Positions 1-10,001 are shown, counted from the first letter of the stretch. The stretch is DNA of 64,000 nt from Deltaproteobacteria bacterium (GCA_019162745.1 JAFLLC010000063.1:56984-120983), one strand, 5' to 3'. The notes: generated from the letters alone by a model not told the origin. Program-made: numbers and translations.

Positions 1-1027
1 CCCCGTAGGAAAAAAACGGCAGCGGTACACCGACCACCGGAAACAGCCCGATTACCATCCCCATGTTGATGACGATATGCCAGAAGAGCATGGCCGTGAC
101 GCCTACAGCAAGCAGAGCTCCGAAACGGTCATTGCAGCGCCGGGCGATGTTGAGTCCCCACAGCACCAGCGAAAGGTAAAGGATAATCAGCAGCAGGCAG
201 CCGATAAAGCCCCACTCTTCAGCAAAAACGGAGAAGGCGAAGTCGGTATGCTGTTCGGGGAGAAAACGTAATTGCGACTGAGTCCCTTTGATAAAACCTT
301 TGCCGGAGAATCCCCCTGACCCGACGGCTATTTTACTTTGGATGATGTGGTAGCCGCTCCCGAGTCGTGATCTTTCAGGGTTAAGGAAATCAAGAACCCG
401 GTTTTTTTGATACGGTCTTAACAGAAACGCCCAACCTACCCAGACCATCGGAATTGTGACGCAGATAAAGGTCACAATCGCCGACCAGCGCAAACCGACG
501 TACATGGTCATGGACAGGGCGATCAAAACGATCAGGGTAGCCGTCCCTAAATCCGGCTGTTTCATAATCAACGCTGCCGGAAGAGCGAGAAGGCCCAGTG
601 GAACAAGCACTTCTCTGACCGCCAGTCCGCCGACCGTCTGGAAATTGTTAAAAAAACGGGCGAACGTCACGATTATAACTATTTTCATGAGCTCTGATGG
701 CTGGATATTAAAAAAACCGAGATTCAGCCAGCGTGTAGCTCCCATTGAACTCTTGCCGACAGCAAGCACAGCAAGCAACAGAAGTATTATTGCTCCATAA
801 AACCAATAGGATAAATCTTCAAAGATATGATAATCAAGGCTGCAAACAACCAATGAAATGATGATTCCTGCCAGCAGCCAGTAAAACTGCTTGATGTAGT
901 AGGACGTCCCGACAATTTTGTAGGCTGCTGTTGCGCTGTAGATATTCATTATACCAAGCAGGCAGACCGTTATGACCAGTCCGGCCAGAACCCAGTCAAT
1001 GTTGGTTAGAAGACGACGATCAATCAT
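1..1027 (-). CDS. rodA: RodA (MrdB) peptidoglycan glycosyltransferase, 3' part cut by window edge
   Basis: SEDS-family polymerase that works with PBP2 in cell elongation. The minus-strand reading frame begins MIDRRLLTNIDW and stays open to base 1, giving about 342 residues. It contains many membrane segments and the family stretches QPDLGTA, GSGGFSGKGF and FLPEQHTDFAFSV. The C-terminus lies outside the window. The start codon overlaps the end of mrdA by 8 bp, which indicates translational coupling. Confidence 0.93.
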   Translation of the reverse strand, partial: MIDRRLLTNIDWVLAGLVITVCLLGIMNIYSATAAYKIVGTSYYIKQFYWLLAGIIISLVVCSLDYHIFEDLSYWFYGAIILLLLAVLAVGKSSMGATRWLNLGFFNIQPSELMKIVIIVTFARFFNNFQTVGGLAVREVLVPLGLLALPAALIMKQPDLGTATLIVLIALSMTMYVGLRWSAIVTFICVTIPMVWVGWAFLLRPYQKNRVLDFLNPERSRLGSGYHIIQSKIAVGSGGFSGKGFIKGTQSQLRFLPEQHTDFAFSVFAEEWGFIGCLLLIILYLSLVLWGLNIARRCNDRFGALLAVGVTAMLFWHIVINMGMVIGLFPVVGVPLPFFSYG

Positions 1028-2951
1028 GCGTGGTATCTCCGTCGATGCGAGGCTCTTTCACGACAGCCTCTCTCCCGTTTTCATCAGGATCTTCATTTCC
1101 ATCATCTCCTTTTAACGGTTTGACTGCTTCCTTGCGTGGTGGTTTTTTACCGTCAAAATACGTCCTTAGTATTTTACCGGCTATGGAAGCGGCGGCCGAT
1201 CCGCCATGCTCGCCATGTTCAACGACGACAGCAATCGCTATTTCAGGCTTTTCAAAAGGTGCAAAAGCTACAAAAAGTGCATGGTCACGGTATTGGTATG
1301 TGGTGCTCTTCTTGCTGCTGCTCAGCTTGACAACCTGTGATGTGCCGGTTTTTCCCGCCACTTTAACGTCATACAGTCTGGCCACGGACCCAGTGCCTCC
1401 CGGTTCATTTACTACGGCCAGCATCCCCTCCTTGACAAGTCGGAAGGATTCTTTGGAAAAAGAAGCGGTGCCGATGATTTCGGTCCTGGCTTCCTTGAGT
1501 GTCTTGCCATCGGCATCAACGATTCGTTTGACAAGGTGGGGGCGATATATTGTGCCTTCATTGGCAATCGTTGCCGTCATTGAAGCGAGCTGGATCGGAG
1601 TTAAAACGACTGCCCCCTGTCCGATTGAGACCGAGAGTGTTTCGCCACGATACCACCGTTTGCCGAAGCGCTCCTGCTTCCATGCCGCTGTCGGAATGAG
1701 CCCGCTCCGTTCGTTCAGCAGTTCAACACCGAGAGGTGTTCCCATTTTAAAGGAATTAGCCGCCGCGGCAATTTTATCCACTCCCAGCTTTTCCCCTAGC
1801 TGATAAAAATATACATCGCATGATTCACGTAAAGCTTTGTGCAGATTGGTGGCCCCGTGCCCTTTTTTGTTCCAGCAGTTGAATGTAGAGGTTCCAAGTT
1901 TGTAGCTGCCGCTGCAATTAACCGTTGTTGACTCGTCGATCATGTTATTTTGCAAACCAGCAAGAGCGGTAATCATTTTGAAGGTGGAACCGGGGGGGTA
2001 CTGGCCGCTGAGCGCCTTGTTCTCAAGTGGATGGCGCTTGTCGTCAAGATATCCCTGCCAGATGTCTGCCGGCATTTTACCGCTGAAGAGTGAAGGATCA
2101 AAGCCGGGATTGCTGACAAAAGCCAGAATTTCACCATTGGTGACATCCATGACAACAGCTGCACCGGCCTGTTCCCCAAAGGATTGCTCGGCCTGCTGCT
2201 GGACATTCGCATCAATCGTCAGCAATACACTGTTACCGACTGTCGGATATTTTTCGGAGACGGTCCGCAATATCCTTCCCCTGGCATCGACTTCAAGCTG
2301 GCGGCCGCCGTCGACGCCGTGCAGCTCTTTTTCCAGAGCGCGTTCAATGCCGTTTTTACCAATGTAATCACCGGGGTTATAATCTTCCAAACCGGCTGAA
2401 TTCAATTCTTTTTCGGAGACTTCGCCAATATACCCGAGCAGATGAGAAGCAAGCTGGCCGCTGGTGTATTCTCGTACCGGCTTCATCTCGATCTCGATGC
2501 CGGGCAACCTCAAACGGTTTTCTTCAACAATCTCGACGTGGTCACGGGATATATTTGAAGCCAGTACAATCGGGTAGTATTTGGCCCGTCCCTTGCTTTT
2601 TTCCCATCTTTCCGCCATATCCGCCCGATCGAGTCCTAGCAGTTCGGAAAGTAGTGTGAGAAGCGCTTCCTTATCCGTAACTTCCTGCTGGATGACCGCA
2701 AGACTGAATGATGGGCGGTTGCTGACCAGCAGCTTGCCGGTGCGATCCAGTAAAGCACCACGGGAGGCGGCTACAGGTACGAAACGGAGTCGGTTACTTT
2801 CCGATTTTGCCAGATAGTCATCTGCTCTCAGTATCTGTAAATGCCATAAGCGTATCACCAGGAACAGAAATGCGACCCCGACTATAAACGAGATAACCAT
2901 TATCCGCTTCTTTGATTCCAACAATTCCCGGACAAAGCGTCGCTCCCTCAT
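1020..2951 (-). CDS. mrdA: Penicillin-binding protein 2 (transpeptidase MrdA)
   Basis: Class B PBP that cross-links lateral-wall peptidoglycan together with RodA. The order is a short cytoplasmic N-terminus, one membrane anchor (about residues 18-35), a PBP dimer domain, then a transpeptidase domain. The transpeptidase motifs are STFK (Ser near residue 322), SCD and KTGTS. The C-terminal tail is charged and low-complexity. I chose the ATG at 2951 because it makes an ATGA overlap with mreD and has GGAAG five bases upstream. An in-frame ATG at 2969 has no ribosome site. Confidence 0.93.
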   Translation of the reverse strand: MRERRFVRELLESKKRIMVISFIVGVAFLFLVIRLWHLQILRADDYLAKSESNRLRFVPVAASRGALLDRTGKLLVSNRPSFSLAVIQQEVTDKEALLTLLSELLGLDRADMAERWEKSKGRAKYYPIVLASNISRDHVEIVEENRLRLPGIEIEMKPVREYTSGQLASHLLGYIGEVSEKELNSAGLEDYNPGDYIGKNGIERALEKELHGVDGGRQLEVDARGRILRTVSEKYPTVGNSVLLTIDANVQQQAEQSFGEQAGAAVVMDVTNGEILAFVSNPGFDPSLFSGKMPADIWQGYLDDKRHPLENKALSGQYPPGSTFKMITALAGLQNNMIDESTTVNCSGSYKLGTSTFNCWNKKGHGATNLHKALRESCDVYFYQLGEKLGVDKIAAAANSFKMGTPLGVELLNERSGLIPTAAWKQERFGKRWYRGETLSVSIGQGAVVLTPIQLASMTATIANEGTIYRPHLVKRIVDADGKTLKEARTEIIGTASFSKESFRLVKEGMLAVVNEPGGTGSVARLYDVKVAGKTGTSQVVKLSSSKKSTTYQYRDHALFVAFAPFEKPEIAIAVVVEHGEHGGSAAASIAGKILRTYFDGKKPPRKEAVKPLKGDDGNEDPDENGREAVVKEPRIDGDTTHD

Positions 2952-3442
2952 GACGCTTCCAATTGGCATTCAAATACCGGGAATACAGAAATAACTGATG
3001 CAATAAATGCATTGACTAAAAGGCGCGGAAAGATATCCGCAAGCATGGAATAAGCAATTCCGGGAGATGAGGTAAACGTTATCAGCAGGAGCAGATTCAT
3101 GGTGAATCCGGCGAGTGTAACACCGGCAACTGTCAGGACGAACAAAATAGCACTGTCGGCATACAATCGGTCTGAAACACTCCTGATGACCAGAAATGAA
3201 ATCAGAAAGGTAACGGCATTAAGTCCCAGGTACAGGCCACTGAATACATCATTGGCTATACCAAGCAGCGTGGCCATAAACGCCCCCGCCCCGAATGATC
3301 CGCGCAGGGAGATATAAACCATGATGATGAGCAACAGATCCGGTTTGAAGGGGGGGCGTATAAATACGGGAAGCAGTGATACCTGGATGACAATAGACGC
3401 GATTATGAGACAGAAAAACAGCAAAGCGGCACGTCTATTCAT
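2948..3442 (-). CDS. mreD: Rod shape-determining membrane protein MreD
   Basis: A 164-residue very hydrophobic protein with about five membrane segments. It starts MNRRAALLFFCLI and includes the family-typical stretch RPPFKPDLLLIIMVYISL. MreD partners MreC in the elongasome. The start at 3442 overlaps the mreC end by 8 bp, and the stop overlaps the mrdA start. A longer open frame upstream runs back into mreC and is not needed. Confidence 0.88.
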   Translation of the reverse strand: MNRRAALLFFCLIIASIVIQVSLLPVFIRPPFKPDLLLIIMVYISLRGSFGAGAFMATLLGIANDVFSGLYLGLNAVTFLISFLVIRSVSDRLYADSAILFVLTVAGVTLAGFTMNLLLLITFTSSPGIAYSMLADIFPRLLVNAFIASVISVFPVFECQLEAS

Positions 3443-4256
3443 AACCGCCCCGCTGCACAACCAGAACTTCTTCCAGGTGTGTGAGGTTGACGGCCGGCCG
3501 AATCGTGACGCTTTGGAATATGCCGTATTCGCCTCGCTTGACCATGGTAACCTCGCCAATCGGCAGCCCTTTCAGAAAGAGTCCGCCGATCCCGGACGTT
3601 ATAACGGTATCACCGACCTTGACATCTTCTTCGCGTTTTGTAAATTCGAGTGTGCAGAGCATCTCATCCTTGCCTTTGACGACTCCGCGAGCGCGGGAAC
3701 GCTGAATCGTAGCAGAGATGCCGCTGGCGTGATCAGTCAGAAGTAGAACGCGCGAGGTTGAGGTGGCAACCTTGACGGTCTGACCGACAACACCATCGGC
3801 AGAAATAACCGCCATTCCTTCGCGAATACCGCTTGAACTGCCGCGATTAATTATCAGCGTCCTGAACCAAGATGTAACGTCTTCTCCAATAACGCTTGCA
3901 GCTACGGTTGAAGCTTCAACTCTCTTTTTCATGTCCAGCAGTCGCTCAAGGCGCTGGTTTGCCAAACGTAATTCATTGCCTTCCAGCACCCGCAGATTGA
4001 GAGCGCTAATGTCGTGACGCAAGCGTAGATTTTCACGATGAGTATCAATCAGTAGTATATAGTCGTCCCAAATATCTTCAACAAAACCGCTTATCATGGA
4101 AACCGGCTGGAGGATAGGTGACAACACAGTGAGGAGCGAGCGCTCAATGATATTTGCCTCCCGGTTGCGGGGGATATTCAGCGAAAAAACCAGCAGGGCA
4201 ATCAGGATAGCGATGCCGGTCAAAAGCGGATACATATATTTTTTTAGAAAATCCAT
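3435..4256 (-). CDS. mreC: Rod shape-determining protein MreC
   Basis: A 273-residue protein with one N-terminal membrane anchor (about residues 8-26), a coiled-coil region (about 65-105) and a periplasmic beta-rich domain. It contains the MreC-like stretches VIGEDVTSWFRTLIINRG and GMAVISADGVVGQ. MreC organises PBP2 and RodA around MreB. mreB itself is not next to it here: rfbA lies 24 bp upstream instead. Confidence 0.93.
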   Translation of the reverse strand: MDFLKKYMYPLLTGIAILIALLVFSLNIPRNREANIIERSLLTVLSPILQPVSMISGFVEDIWDDYILLIDTHRENLRLRHDISALNLRVLEGNELRLANQRLERLLDMKKRVEASTVAASVIGEDVTSWFRTLIINRGSSSGIREGMAVISADGVVGQTVKVATSTSRVLLLTDHASGISATIQRSRARGVVKGKDEMLCTLEFTKREEDVKVGDTVITSGIGGLFLKGLPIGEVTMVKRGEYGIFQSVTIRPAVNLTHLEEVLVVQRGGYE

Positions 4257-4280
4257 GGAATCAGTACCGTTCTAATTTTA

Positions 4281-5174
4281 TCAGATTCCGCACAATTCGG
4301 ATTCATTGTAGACGCGCTGGAGATATTCCTTGTAGGAAGAGTTGGGCGTTGCTTCAATAACTGTTTTCATCTGCTGACAATTGATAAAAGCACGGCGCAG
4401 CGCTATTTCTTCAAGACAAGCGATTTTCAGCCCCTGTCTCGATTCGATCGTTTCTATAAAGTTGCTTGCCTCCAGCAAACTTTTATGCGTGCCGGTATCA
4501 AGCCAGGCAATGCCGCGTCCAAGACGCTCGACCATCAATTCACCCCTCCGCAGATATTCCAGATTTATATCGGTGATTTCCAGTTCACCACGGGCCGATG
4601 GTTTTATAGATTTAGCCACCTCGACTATATTTTTGTCGTACAGATAAAGACCGGGCACCGCATAGTTAGATTTCGGCCGCAGCGGTTTTTCCTCGATACT
4701 CAGCACTTTACCTTCAGCATCAAAGGCAACAACACCGTAACGTTCCGGGTCGTTGACCTGATAGCCGAAAACACGGGCACCGGTAGTAAATTCTGATACT
4801 ATTCTGTCCAGATTCATTTTACCGTAAAATATGTTATCACCCAGAATCAGGCAGACAGGCTGGTTTTTAATAAACTCCTCGCCAACCAGAAATGCCTGGG
4901 CAATTCCCTTCGGTTCCGGCTGTATCTTGTAAGAAATAGTTATCCCCCAACGCGAGCCGTCCCCCAAAAGCGCCTCAAAACGAGGCGTGTCGTGCGGGGT
5001 TGAAATAAGCAGTATATCCTTGATTCCGGCTGTCATCAGTGTTGCCAGAGGGTAATAGATCATCGGTTTGTCATACACCGGCTGCAGCTGTTTACTGGCG
5101 ACCAGTGTCAAAGGAAAGAGACGGCTGCCGGCTCCCCCAGCCAGAATTATTCCTTTTTTTATCCCTTGGGACAT
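4281..5174 (-). CDS. rfbA: Glucose-1-phosphate thymidylyltransferase
   Basis: Makes dTDP-glucose from glucose-1-phosphate and dTTP, the first step toward dTDP-L-rhamnose for O-antigen or capsule. The protein is 297 residues, the normal length. It shows the nucleotide-binding motif [11 protein letters not shown] near the start, the sugar-phosphate segment [16 protein letters not shown], and GDNIFYG. It sits between gmhB and mreC on the same strand. No other rhamnose-pathway gene (rfbB, C, D) is in the window. Confidence 0.95.
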   Translation of the reverse strand: MSQGIKKGIILAGGAGSRLFPLTLVASKQLQPVYDKPMIYYPLATLMTAGIKDILLISTPHDTPRFEALLGDGSRWGITISYKIQPEPKGIAQAFLVGEEFIKNQPVCLILGDNIFYGKMNLDRIVSEFTTGARVFGYQVNDPERYGVVAFDAEGKVLSIEEKPLRPKSNYAVPGLYLYDKNIVEVAKSIKPSARGELEITDINLEYLRRGELMVERLGRGIAWLDTGTHKSLLEASNFIETIESRQGLKIACLEEIALRRAFINCQQMKTVIEATPNSSYKEYLQRVYNESELCGI

Positions 5175-5219
5175 ACTGACTCCTCACGTTGATTTTGTAT
5201 TCTTTTAGTAAGTTAGAAA

Positions 5220-5247
5220 TTTTCTTGCGTTTTTTTTGGCAAGAAAA
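5220..5247. other. Stem-loop between gmhB and rfbA
   Basis: TTTTCTTGC and its exact complement GCAAGAAAA enclose a T-rich loop. It lies in the 146-bp gap between gmhB and rfbA. It could be a weak terminator, a processing site or chance. Confidence 0.35.
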
Positions 5248-5320
5248 TAATTTCGTTAACGCACTTATCCAGTTTATATGGGTTAGGTAGCATGTTACCT
5301 TGACAGGTGTCAAATCTGAT

Positions 5321-5869
5321 CTAAAAAAACAGCAGAGATTCAACCGCCGATAGCAGATCATCGCATACTTCTGTTTCAGTTCCGACCTGCCGCTCTTCAT
5401 CTCTTCCGTATCCGGTACGGACCAGAATCGTATGGCACCCTGCGGCCGTTCCGGCTTCAATATCGGCCAGTTTATCACCGATCATGGTTGAATTTGTCAG
5501 GTCGATGTCATAGCGCGCAGCAGCTTCCTGCAACATCCCTGGCAGCGGTTTCCGGCAATCGCACGGGAGGGCATAGCTGCCGCGGCCGGCGGGATGGTGC
5601 GGGCAGTAAAACCAGGCATCGATGTGCGCTCCTGAACTCTCCAGCTCATGGTCGATATGGCGATGCAGGTTTTCAACGTCATCTTCAGTATAATAGCCCC
5701 GTGCAACGCCAGACTGATTGGTTACCACCACAACCATTATGTCTGCCCGGTTTAGTCGATAAATAGCTTCCGGGGCTCCCGGGATGAATTCGAAATCTGC
5801 GCTCTGATACAGATACTCCTTTTCGATATTGATGGTGCCATCCCGGTCCAGAAATACGGCGCGCTTCAT
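5321..5869 (-). CDS. gmhB: D-glycero-D-manno-heptose-1,7-bisphosphate 7-phosphatase
   Basis: HAD-family phosphatase acting in ADP-heptose synthesis for the LPS inner core. It is 182 residues from the ATG at 5869, which follows GGAGG. It shows the HAD nucleophile motif FLDRDGTIN, a Cys/His zinc loop (CPHHPAG followed by CDCRKP), and the late motif MIGDKLADIEAG. These are hallmarks of GmhB rather than of histidinol phosphatase. An in-frame upstream extension lacks a ribosome site. Confidence 0.9.
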   Translation of the reverse strand: MKRAVFLDRDGTINIEKEYLYQSADFEFIPGAPEAIYRLNRADIMVVVVTNQSGVARGYYTEDDVENLHRHIDHELESSGAHIDAWFYCPHHPAGRGSYALPCDCRKPLPGMLQEAAARYDIDLTNSTMIGDKLADIEAGTAAGCHTILVRTGYGRDEERQVGTETEVCDDLLSAVESLLFF

Positions 5870-5993
5870 CAAAACCTCCGAAACTATTATTTCATAATAT
5901 TTAACCTGCTGATTTAGTAAGCAATTCATACAGAGAAGCATTGACAACCTGATACGAAAACAACTATAACACCACTTATTAATATTAAGGGAG

Positions 5994-7055
5994 ATGTCTT
6001 ACGTGATCAAAACTAATAATCTTAAAGTTACCGGTATCACACCAATAATCGCACCGGCAGACCTGCGTCAGGTTTTTCCATTATCGGAAAAAGACCGTGC
6101 CTTTATAAGCAGAAGCAGAGAACAGATAAAGGAGATCATTCAGCGCAGGGACAAGCGGTTGATGGTGGTAGTCGGTCCCTGCTCGATTCACGATACTGGA
6201 GCTGCCCTCGAATATGCCGGAAGATTGGCAGAACTTTCGCGTAAGGTTAATGATCAGCTCCTGCTTATCATGAGAGTGTATTTTGAAAAGCCACGCACCA
6301 CTGTCGGCTGGAAGGGGCTGATCAATGACCCGGACATGAACGGCACTCACCTTATTTCCAAGGGGCTCGGCATCGCCCGCGGCCTCCTCAGTCGCATGAC
6401 GGCGCTGGAAGTTCCGGTCGCCAACGAAATGCTTGATCCGATCACCCCGGAATATGTGGCCGACCTTATCAGTTGGGGTGCCATTGGCGCCCGTACGACC
6501 GAATCACAGACCCATCGCGAAATATCCAGCGGTCTTTCTTTCCCTGTCGGCTTCAAAAACGGCACTGACGGTAACCTGCAGATTGCCATTGATGCGATCA
6601 AGGCTGCACAGCATCCGCACAGCTTCCTCGGTATCAACCGGGAAGGGAGGACTTCCATCATTCATACCAGCGGCAATCCGGATGTGCATATCGTCCTGAG
6701 GGGTGGCTCTAGAAAAATAAACTACCAGCCAGAGGATATTGCCTATACTGAGGAACAACTAAACAAAAACGGTCTGCTGCCGACCATGATGGTTGACTGC
6801 AGTCACGGAAACTCAAGCAAAGACTATAAAAAGCAGCCCGAAGTTCTGGAATGCGTTGTCGATCAGCTGCTGGCCGGTAACAGCTCTATCTCCGGCGTCA
6901 TGATTGAAAGCAACCTTGAAGCCGGCAACCAGAAAATTCCTGTTGATATCGGTCAGTTGAAATACGGTGTTTCAATAACTGATGCCTGTATCGACTGGGG
7001 TACGACGGAAAAAATCCTGATCAGCGCCCATAACAGGTTGCAAAGCAGAAAATAA
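5994..7055 (+). CDS. aroG: 3-deoxy-7-phosphoheptulonate synthase, class I
   Basis: First enzyme of the shikimate pathway: condenses PEP with erythrose-4-phosphate. It belongs to the AroF/G/H family (353 residues) with the motifs VVVGPCSIHD, MRVYFEKPRTTVGWKG, GARTTESQTHRE and DCSHGNSSKD. AAGGGAG directly abuts the ATG at 5994, so the GTG at 6003, nine bases past that site, may be the true start (350 residues). Which effector amino acid controls it cannot be read from the sequence. Confidence 0.95.
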   Translation: MSYVIKTNNLKVTGITPIIAPADLRQVFPLSEKDRAFISRSREQIKEIIQRRDKRLMVVVGPCSIHDTGAALEYAGRLAELSRKVNDQLLLIMRVYFEKPRTTVGWKGLINDPDMNGTHLISKGLGIARGLLSRMTALEVPVANEMLDPITPEYVADLISWGAIGARTTESQTHREISSGLSFPVGFKNGTDGNLQIAIDAIKAAQHPHSFLGINREGRTSIIHTSGNPDVHIVLRGGSRKINYQPEDIAYTEEQLNKNGLLPTMMVDCSHGNSSKDYKKQPEVLECVVDQLLAGNSSISGVMIESNLEAGNQKIPVDIGQLKYGVSITDACIDWGTTEKILISAHNRLQSRK

Positions 7056-7083
7056 TTGTTGGCGGGGCGGTCACCATTAGCCC

Positions 7084-7971
7084 CTACTGTGCTCCGTACA
7101 TCATTTTCATGCCACCAACGGCCCGCCCCAGCGGCCCGTTGAACGTTCCCTCAGCCCCTTCAACCAGCAGATCCATATAATGCATCTTCTTTTTCGGAGG
7201 TAAGATCAGCTCCGGCTCACCCGAAATGCCTGCAAGTCTCCCCGCTTCTTCAATTGCATCCTGCAGTGTCCCCAGGCGGTCCACCAGCTTGTATCCCATG
7301 GCCTGTTCTCCTGACAGTATCCGTCCGTCCGCTATTTTACGCACATCTTCGAGCGGCAGCTTACGTCCTTCTGCAACAGCCTTGATAAATTGCTGGTGAG
7401 TATTGTCGATCACCGATTGCAGCATGGCGCGGTCTTCGGCAGTAAAGTCCCGCAACGGCGATCCGGAGTCTTTGTATTTACCGGTTTTTAGCGTGTGGGA
7501 TTTAATCCCTATTTTATCCATCAACGATTCGATGTTGGACAGTTTGAGGATGACACCGATGCTGGCGGTAATTGTTCCGGGGTTTGCATAAATCATGGTT
7601 GCCGGCGCAGAAATATAATAACCGCCGGAAGCGGCGAGACTCCCCATTGAGACTATTATTTTCTTCCTGGCGGCGAATTTTTTAACCTCGGCGTAAATTT
7701 CCTGCGACGGAGCGACTATGCCGCCGGGTGAGTCGACACGCAGCACAACAGCCTTGATGGCGTCCTGTTTCAGGAAATATCTCAACTGCCTGATTGTTTC
7801 TTTGGAGTCGAGAATCATTCCTTTTACTTCAATCAGACCGACCCCTTCCTTGCTTGTTAAGACGGCATCACCGCTGCCGATAATTGTCGCAGCAATTTTT
7901 ACGGAAAGTGCAAACAGAACCGCAAGGGAAATCATTGCGGCCGCGGCGATTATGGCAATTTTTTTAGACAT
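7084..7971 (-). CDS. sppA: Signal peptide peptidase SppA, short form
   Basis: Membrane-anchored serine protease that degrades cleaved signal peptides. It has an N-terminal membrane segment, then a ClpP-like domain with the Ser nucleophile in GSLAASGGYYI and the general-base Lys in GKYKDSGSPLR. At 295 residues it is the single-domain (about 36 kDa) type. I chose the ATG at 7971, 8 bases after GAGG, over one five codons upstream. Confidence 0.92.
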   Translation of the reverse strand: MSKKIAIIAAAAMISLAVLFALSVKIAATIIGSGDAVLTSKEGVGLIEVKGMILDSKETIRQLRYFLKQDAIKAVVLRVDSPGGIVAPSQEIYAEVKKFAARKKIIVSMGSLAASGGYYISAPATMIYANPGTITASIGVILKLSNIESLMDKIGIKSHTLKTGKYKDSGSPLRDFTAEDRAMLQSVIDNTHQQFIKAVAEGRKLPLEDVRKIADGRILSGEQAMGYKLVDRLGTLQDAIEEAGRLAGISGEPELILPPKKKMHYMDLLVEGAEGTFNGPLGRAVGGMKMMYGAQ

Positions 7972-8030
7972 ATGCAGAAACCTCAAAACTTTGTCTTTAG
8001 AGAAATAGTCACATCTGCTACATTCAGACG

Positions 8031-8501
8031 ATGAAAGCTCTTGTCATATCCGATACTCATGGTAATGCTGACCGCGCCTTTGCCGCTTATGCCCTTGCAG
8101 AGCCGGTCGATTTAATCATACATCTGGGAGATGGGTGCGCCGATGCGGATTTGCTGCGAGAGGCACTTGAGGTCCCGGTTATCAACGTTGCCGGTAACTG
8201 TGACCCGGGATCAAATGCTCCGCGTGAACGTCTGTGGGAGTGTGAGGGGAAACGGATTCTGTTGACCCATGGCGACGCGTATCAGGTCAAGTCCGGACTG
8301 GCAAGATTACGGCAAAGAGCTGAGGAAATCGGGGTTGACGCTGTTCTGTTTGGCCATACTCACCAAGGTGTGCTTGAAAAATACTCAGGTCTGCTGCTTA
8401 TAAACCCGGGTCCACTCACAAACAGTTCCACTCACCATAGTTATGCCGTGCTGGACATTACGCCGGAGAGCATCATTTCTCGGCATTACGACATCGATTA
8501 G
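8031..8501 (+). CDS. YfcE/MJ0936-type metallophosphoesterase
   Basis: A small calcineurin-like phosphodiesterase of 156 residues with the complete metal-binding set: SDTHGN, HLGDG, AGNCD, LTHGD and GHTHQG. Family members cleave phosphodiesters with Mn2+ in vitro, and the natural substrate is usually unknown. It is divergently transcribed from sppA, with a 59-bp gap between the two start codons. Confidence 0.88.
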   Translation: MKALVISDTHGNADRAFAAYALAEPVDLIIHLGDGCADADLLREALEVPVINVAGNCDPGSNAPRERLWECEGKRILLTHGDAYQVKSGLARLRQRAEEIGVDAVLFGHTHQGVLEKYSGLLLINPGPLTNSSTHHSYAVLDITPESIISRHYDID

Positions 8502-8524
8502 TCAAGTAACTTTCCTGCTTCTAT

Positions 8525-9328
8525 TTATCGGCGTTGAGAATTACTTAACGCCTCCCGCCCCTTGTGTACTGCCTTCTCCAGTCTGCGACGCCTTGGCCAG
8601 GTAACAATATAATCAATCGGGCCGGAAAGTACGTACAGCAAAAGTATCGCAAATATCATGATAACCGGTTCGGCGGCGACCACTATTAACAGCACCACCG
8701 CAAGCAGTAAAAAGCCGAATGGTTGCCGTTTTATAAATGCCGGATCTTTAAATGAATAGTATCTGAAGTTGGAAACCATTAGGAATGCCAACAGATAGAG
8801 CAGTCCCAGTATGGCAAGTTTTTTAAAGGAACTGGGCCAGCCGAAATGATAAAACAGAAGCACTGTTGAGGCAACCATGCTCGCCGCCGCCGGAATGGGG
8901 AGACCGACAAAGCGTTTGCTTTCGACGGTTTCAACCTGCACGTTAAAGCGGGCAAGCCGCAGTGCGCCGCAGATAAGAAAGAGAAATGCAGCCACCCAGC
9001 CAAGTCTTCCAAACGGTCTCAGTGCCCAAGCGTACATCAACAGCGCCGGAGTAACACCAAAGGCAACCAGATCAGCCAATGAATCAAACTCGACGCCAAA
9101 TTTACTGCAGGTGCCGGTCATACGGGCAACCTTGCCATCTAGACCATCACATACCGCAGAGATAAAAATCCACATTGCCGCCGTACTGTAGTTGCCGTCC
9201 AAGGACGACACAATGCTGTAAAAACCGGCAAACAGACTTGCTGCCGTTACCAGATTAGGGAGAAGGTAGATGCCCCGCTTCATGCTTTCATTTTTTACAC
9301 CCGCCGCTGCTATTGTTTCATCACTCAT
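8525..9328 (-). CDS. pssA: CDP-diacylglycerol--serine O-phosphatidyltransferase
   Basis: Makes phosphatidylserine, the precursor of phosphatidylethanolamine. This is a 267-residue integral membrane enzyme with the CDP-alcohol phosphotransferase signature DGLDGKVAR followed by FGVEFDSLAD. It lies 13 bp after psd on the same strand, so substrate-making and substrate-using genes are cotranscribed. Confidence 0.95.
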   Translation of the reverse strand: MSDETIAAAGVKNESMKRGIYLLPNLVTAASLFAGFYSIVSSLDGNYSTAAMWIFISAVCDGLDGKVARMTGTCSKFGVEFDSLADLVAFGVTPALLMYAWALRPFGRLGWVAAFLFLICGALRLARFNVQVETVESKRFVGLPIPAAASMVASTVLLFYHFGWPSSFKKLAILGLLYLLAFLMVSNFRYYSFKDPAFIKRQPFGFLLLAVVLLIVVAAEPVIMIFAILLLYVLSGPIDYIVTWPRRRRLEKAVHKGREALSNSQRR

Positions 9329-9341
9329 GTTGTTTCCTTAT

Positions 9342-10001
9342 TCAGGTGATTCTGGCCAGCACGGTTTCGCCCGCTACCATCTTATCACCCAACTTCACCA
9401 AGGGCTCAACTTCAGGTGGCAGATAAACGTCAAGTCTTGAACCAAAGCGAATCATACCGTAGCGTTCACCGCGCACCAACTTATCTCCGATCCGTGGATA
9501 ACTTATAATACGGCGTGCTATCAGACCGGCGATCTGAATAACTGCGATCCGGACACCTCCTGCAATTTCAAGGATAATGCCGTTTCGCTCGTTCTCACAG
9601 GAAGCACGTCCGTCACGGGCATCAAAGAACTTCCCCTGATGATGAAACGTGTCAATAACTTTTCCGTTAAAAGGGACGCGATTGACATGAACGTTAAAGA
9701 CGGACATGAAAATACTGATTTTCAGGGCCGGGACGCCAAGTGGTGTTTCAGGTACCCGCTCAACTACAACTACGGTTCCGTCTGCAGGAGAAACTACCGT
9801 AGTGCAGTCAGCAGGAACTGTTCTTTCCGGATCGCGAAAGAAATAGAGTACGAACAGCATCAAAAACAGAGATAGTACTGCAGGAATATACAGTACAGCT
9901 GATGAAAGTCTCCAGGCTGCAACAGAGAGCAGAGCGGTTAAGCCTACGGAATAAGCGATGAACGGGTACCCTTCGAGGGCAAATGGGGATGACTTTTTCA
10001 T
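9342..10001 (-). CDS. psd: Phosphatidylserine decarboxylase proenzyme, short type
   Basis: Decarboxylates phosphatidylserine to phosphatidylethanolamine using a pyruvoyl group formed by self-cleavage. It is 219 residues from MKKSSPFALEG, with two N-terminal membrane segments. The self-cleavage site is the GS of RFGSRLD near the C-terminus. This is the short archaeal-type (PSD-A) layout. It lies between ilvC and pssA. Confidence 0.93.
   Translation of the reverse strand: MKKSSPFALEGYPFIAYSVGLTALLSVAAWRLSSAVLYIPAVLSLFLMLFVLYFFRDPERTVPADCTTVVSPADGTVVVVERVPETPLGVPALKISIFMSVFNVHVNRVPFNGKVIDTFHHQGKFFDARDGRASCENERNGIILEIAGGVRIAVIQIAGLIARRIISYPRIGDKLVRGERYGMIRFGSRLDVYLPPEVEPLVKLGDKMVAGETVLARIT

Noticed and set aside
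1030..1803. 257-residue plus-strand frame antisense to mrdA
   Set aside because: Shadow of the well-supported PBP2 gene; composition is typical of antisense frames.
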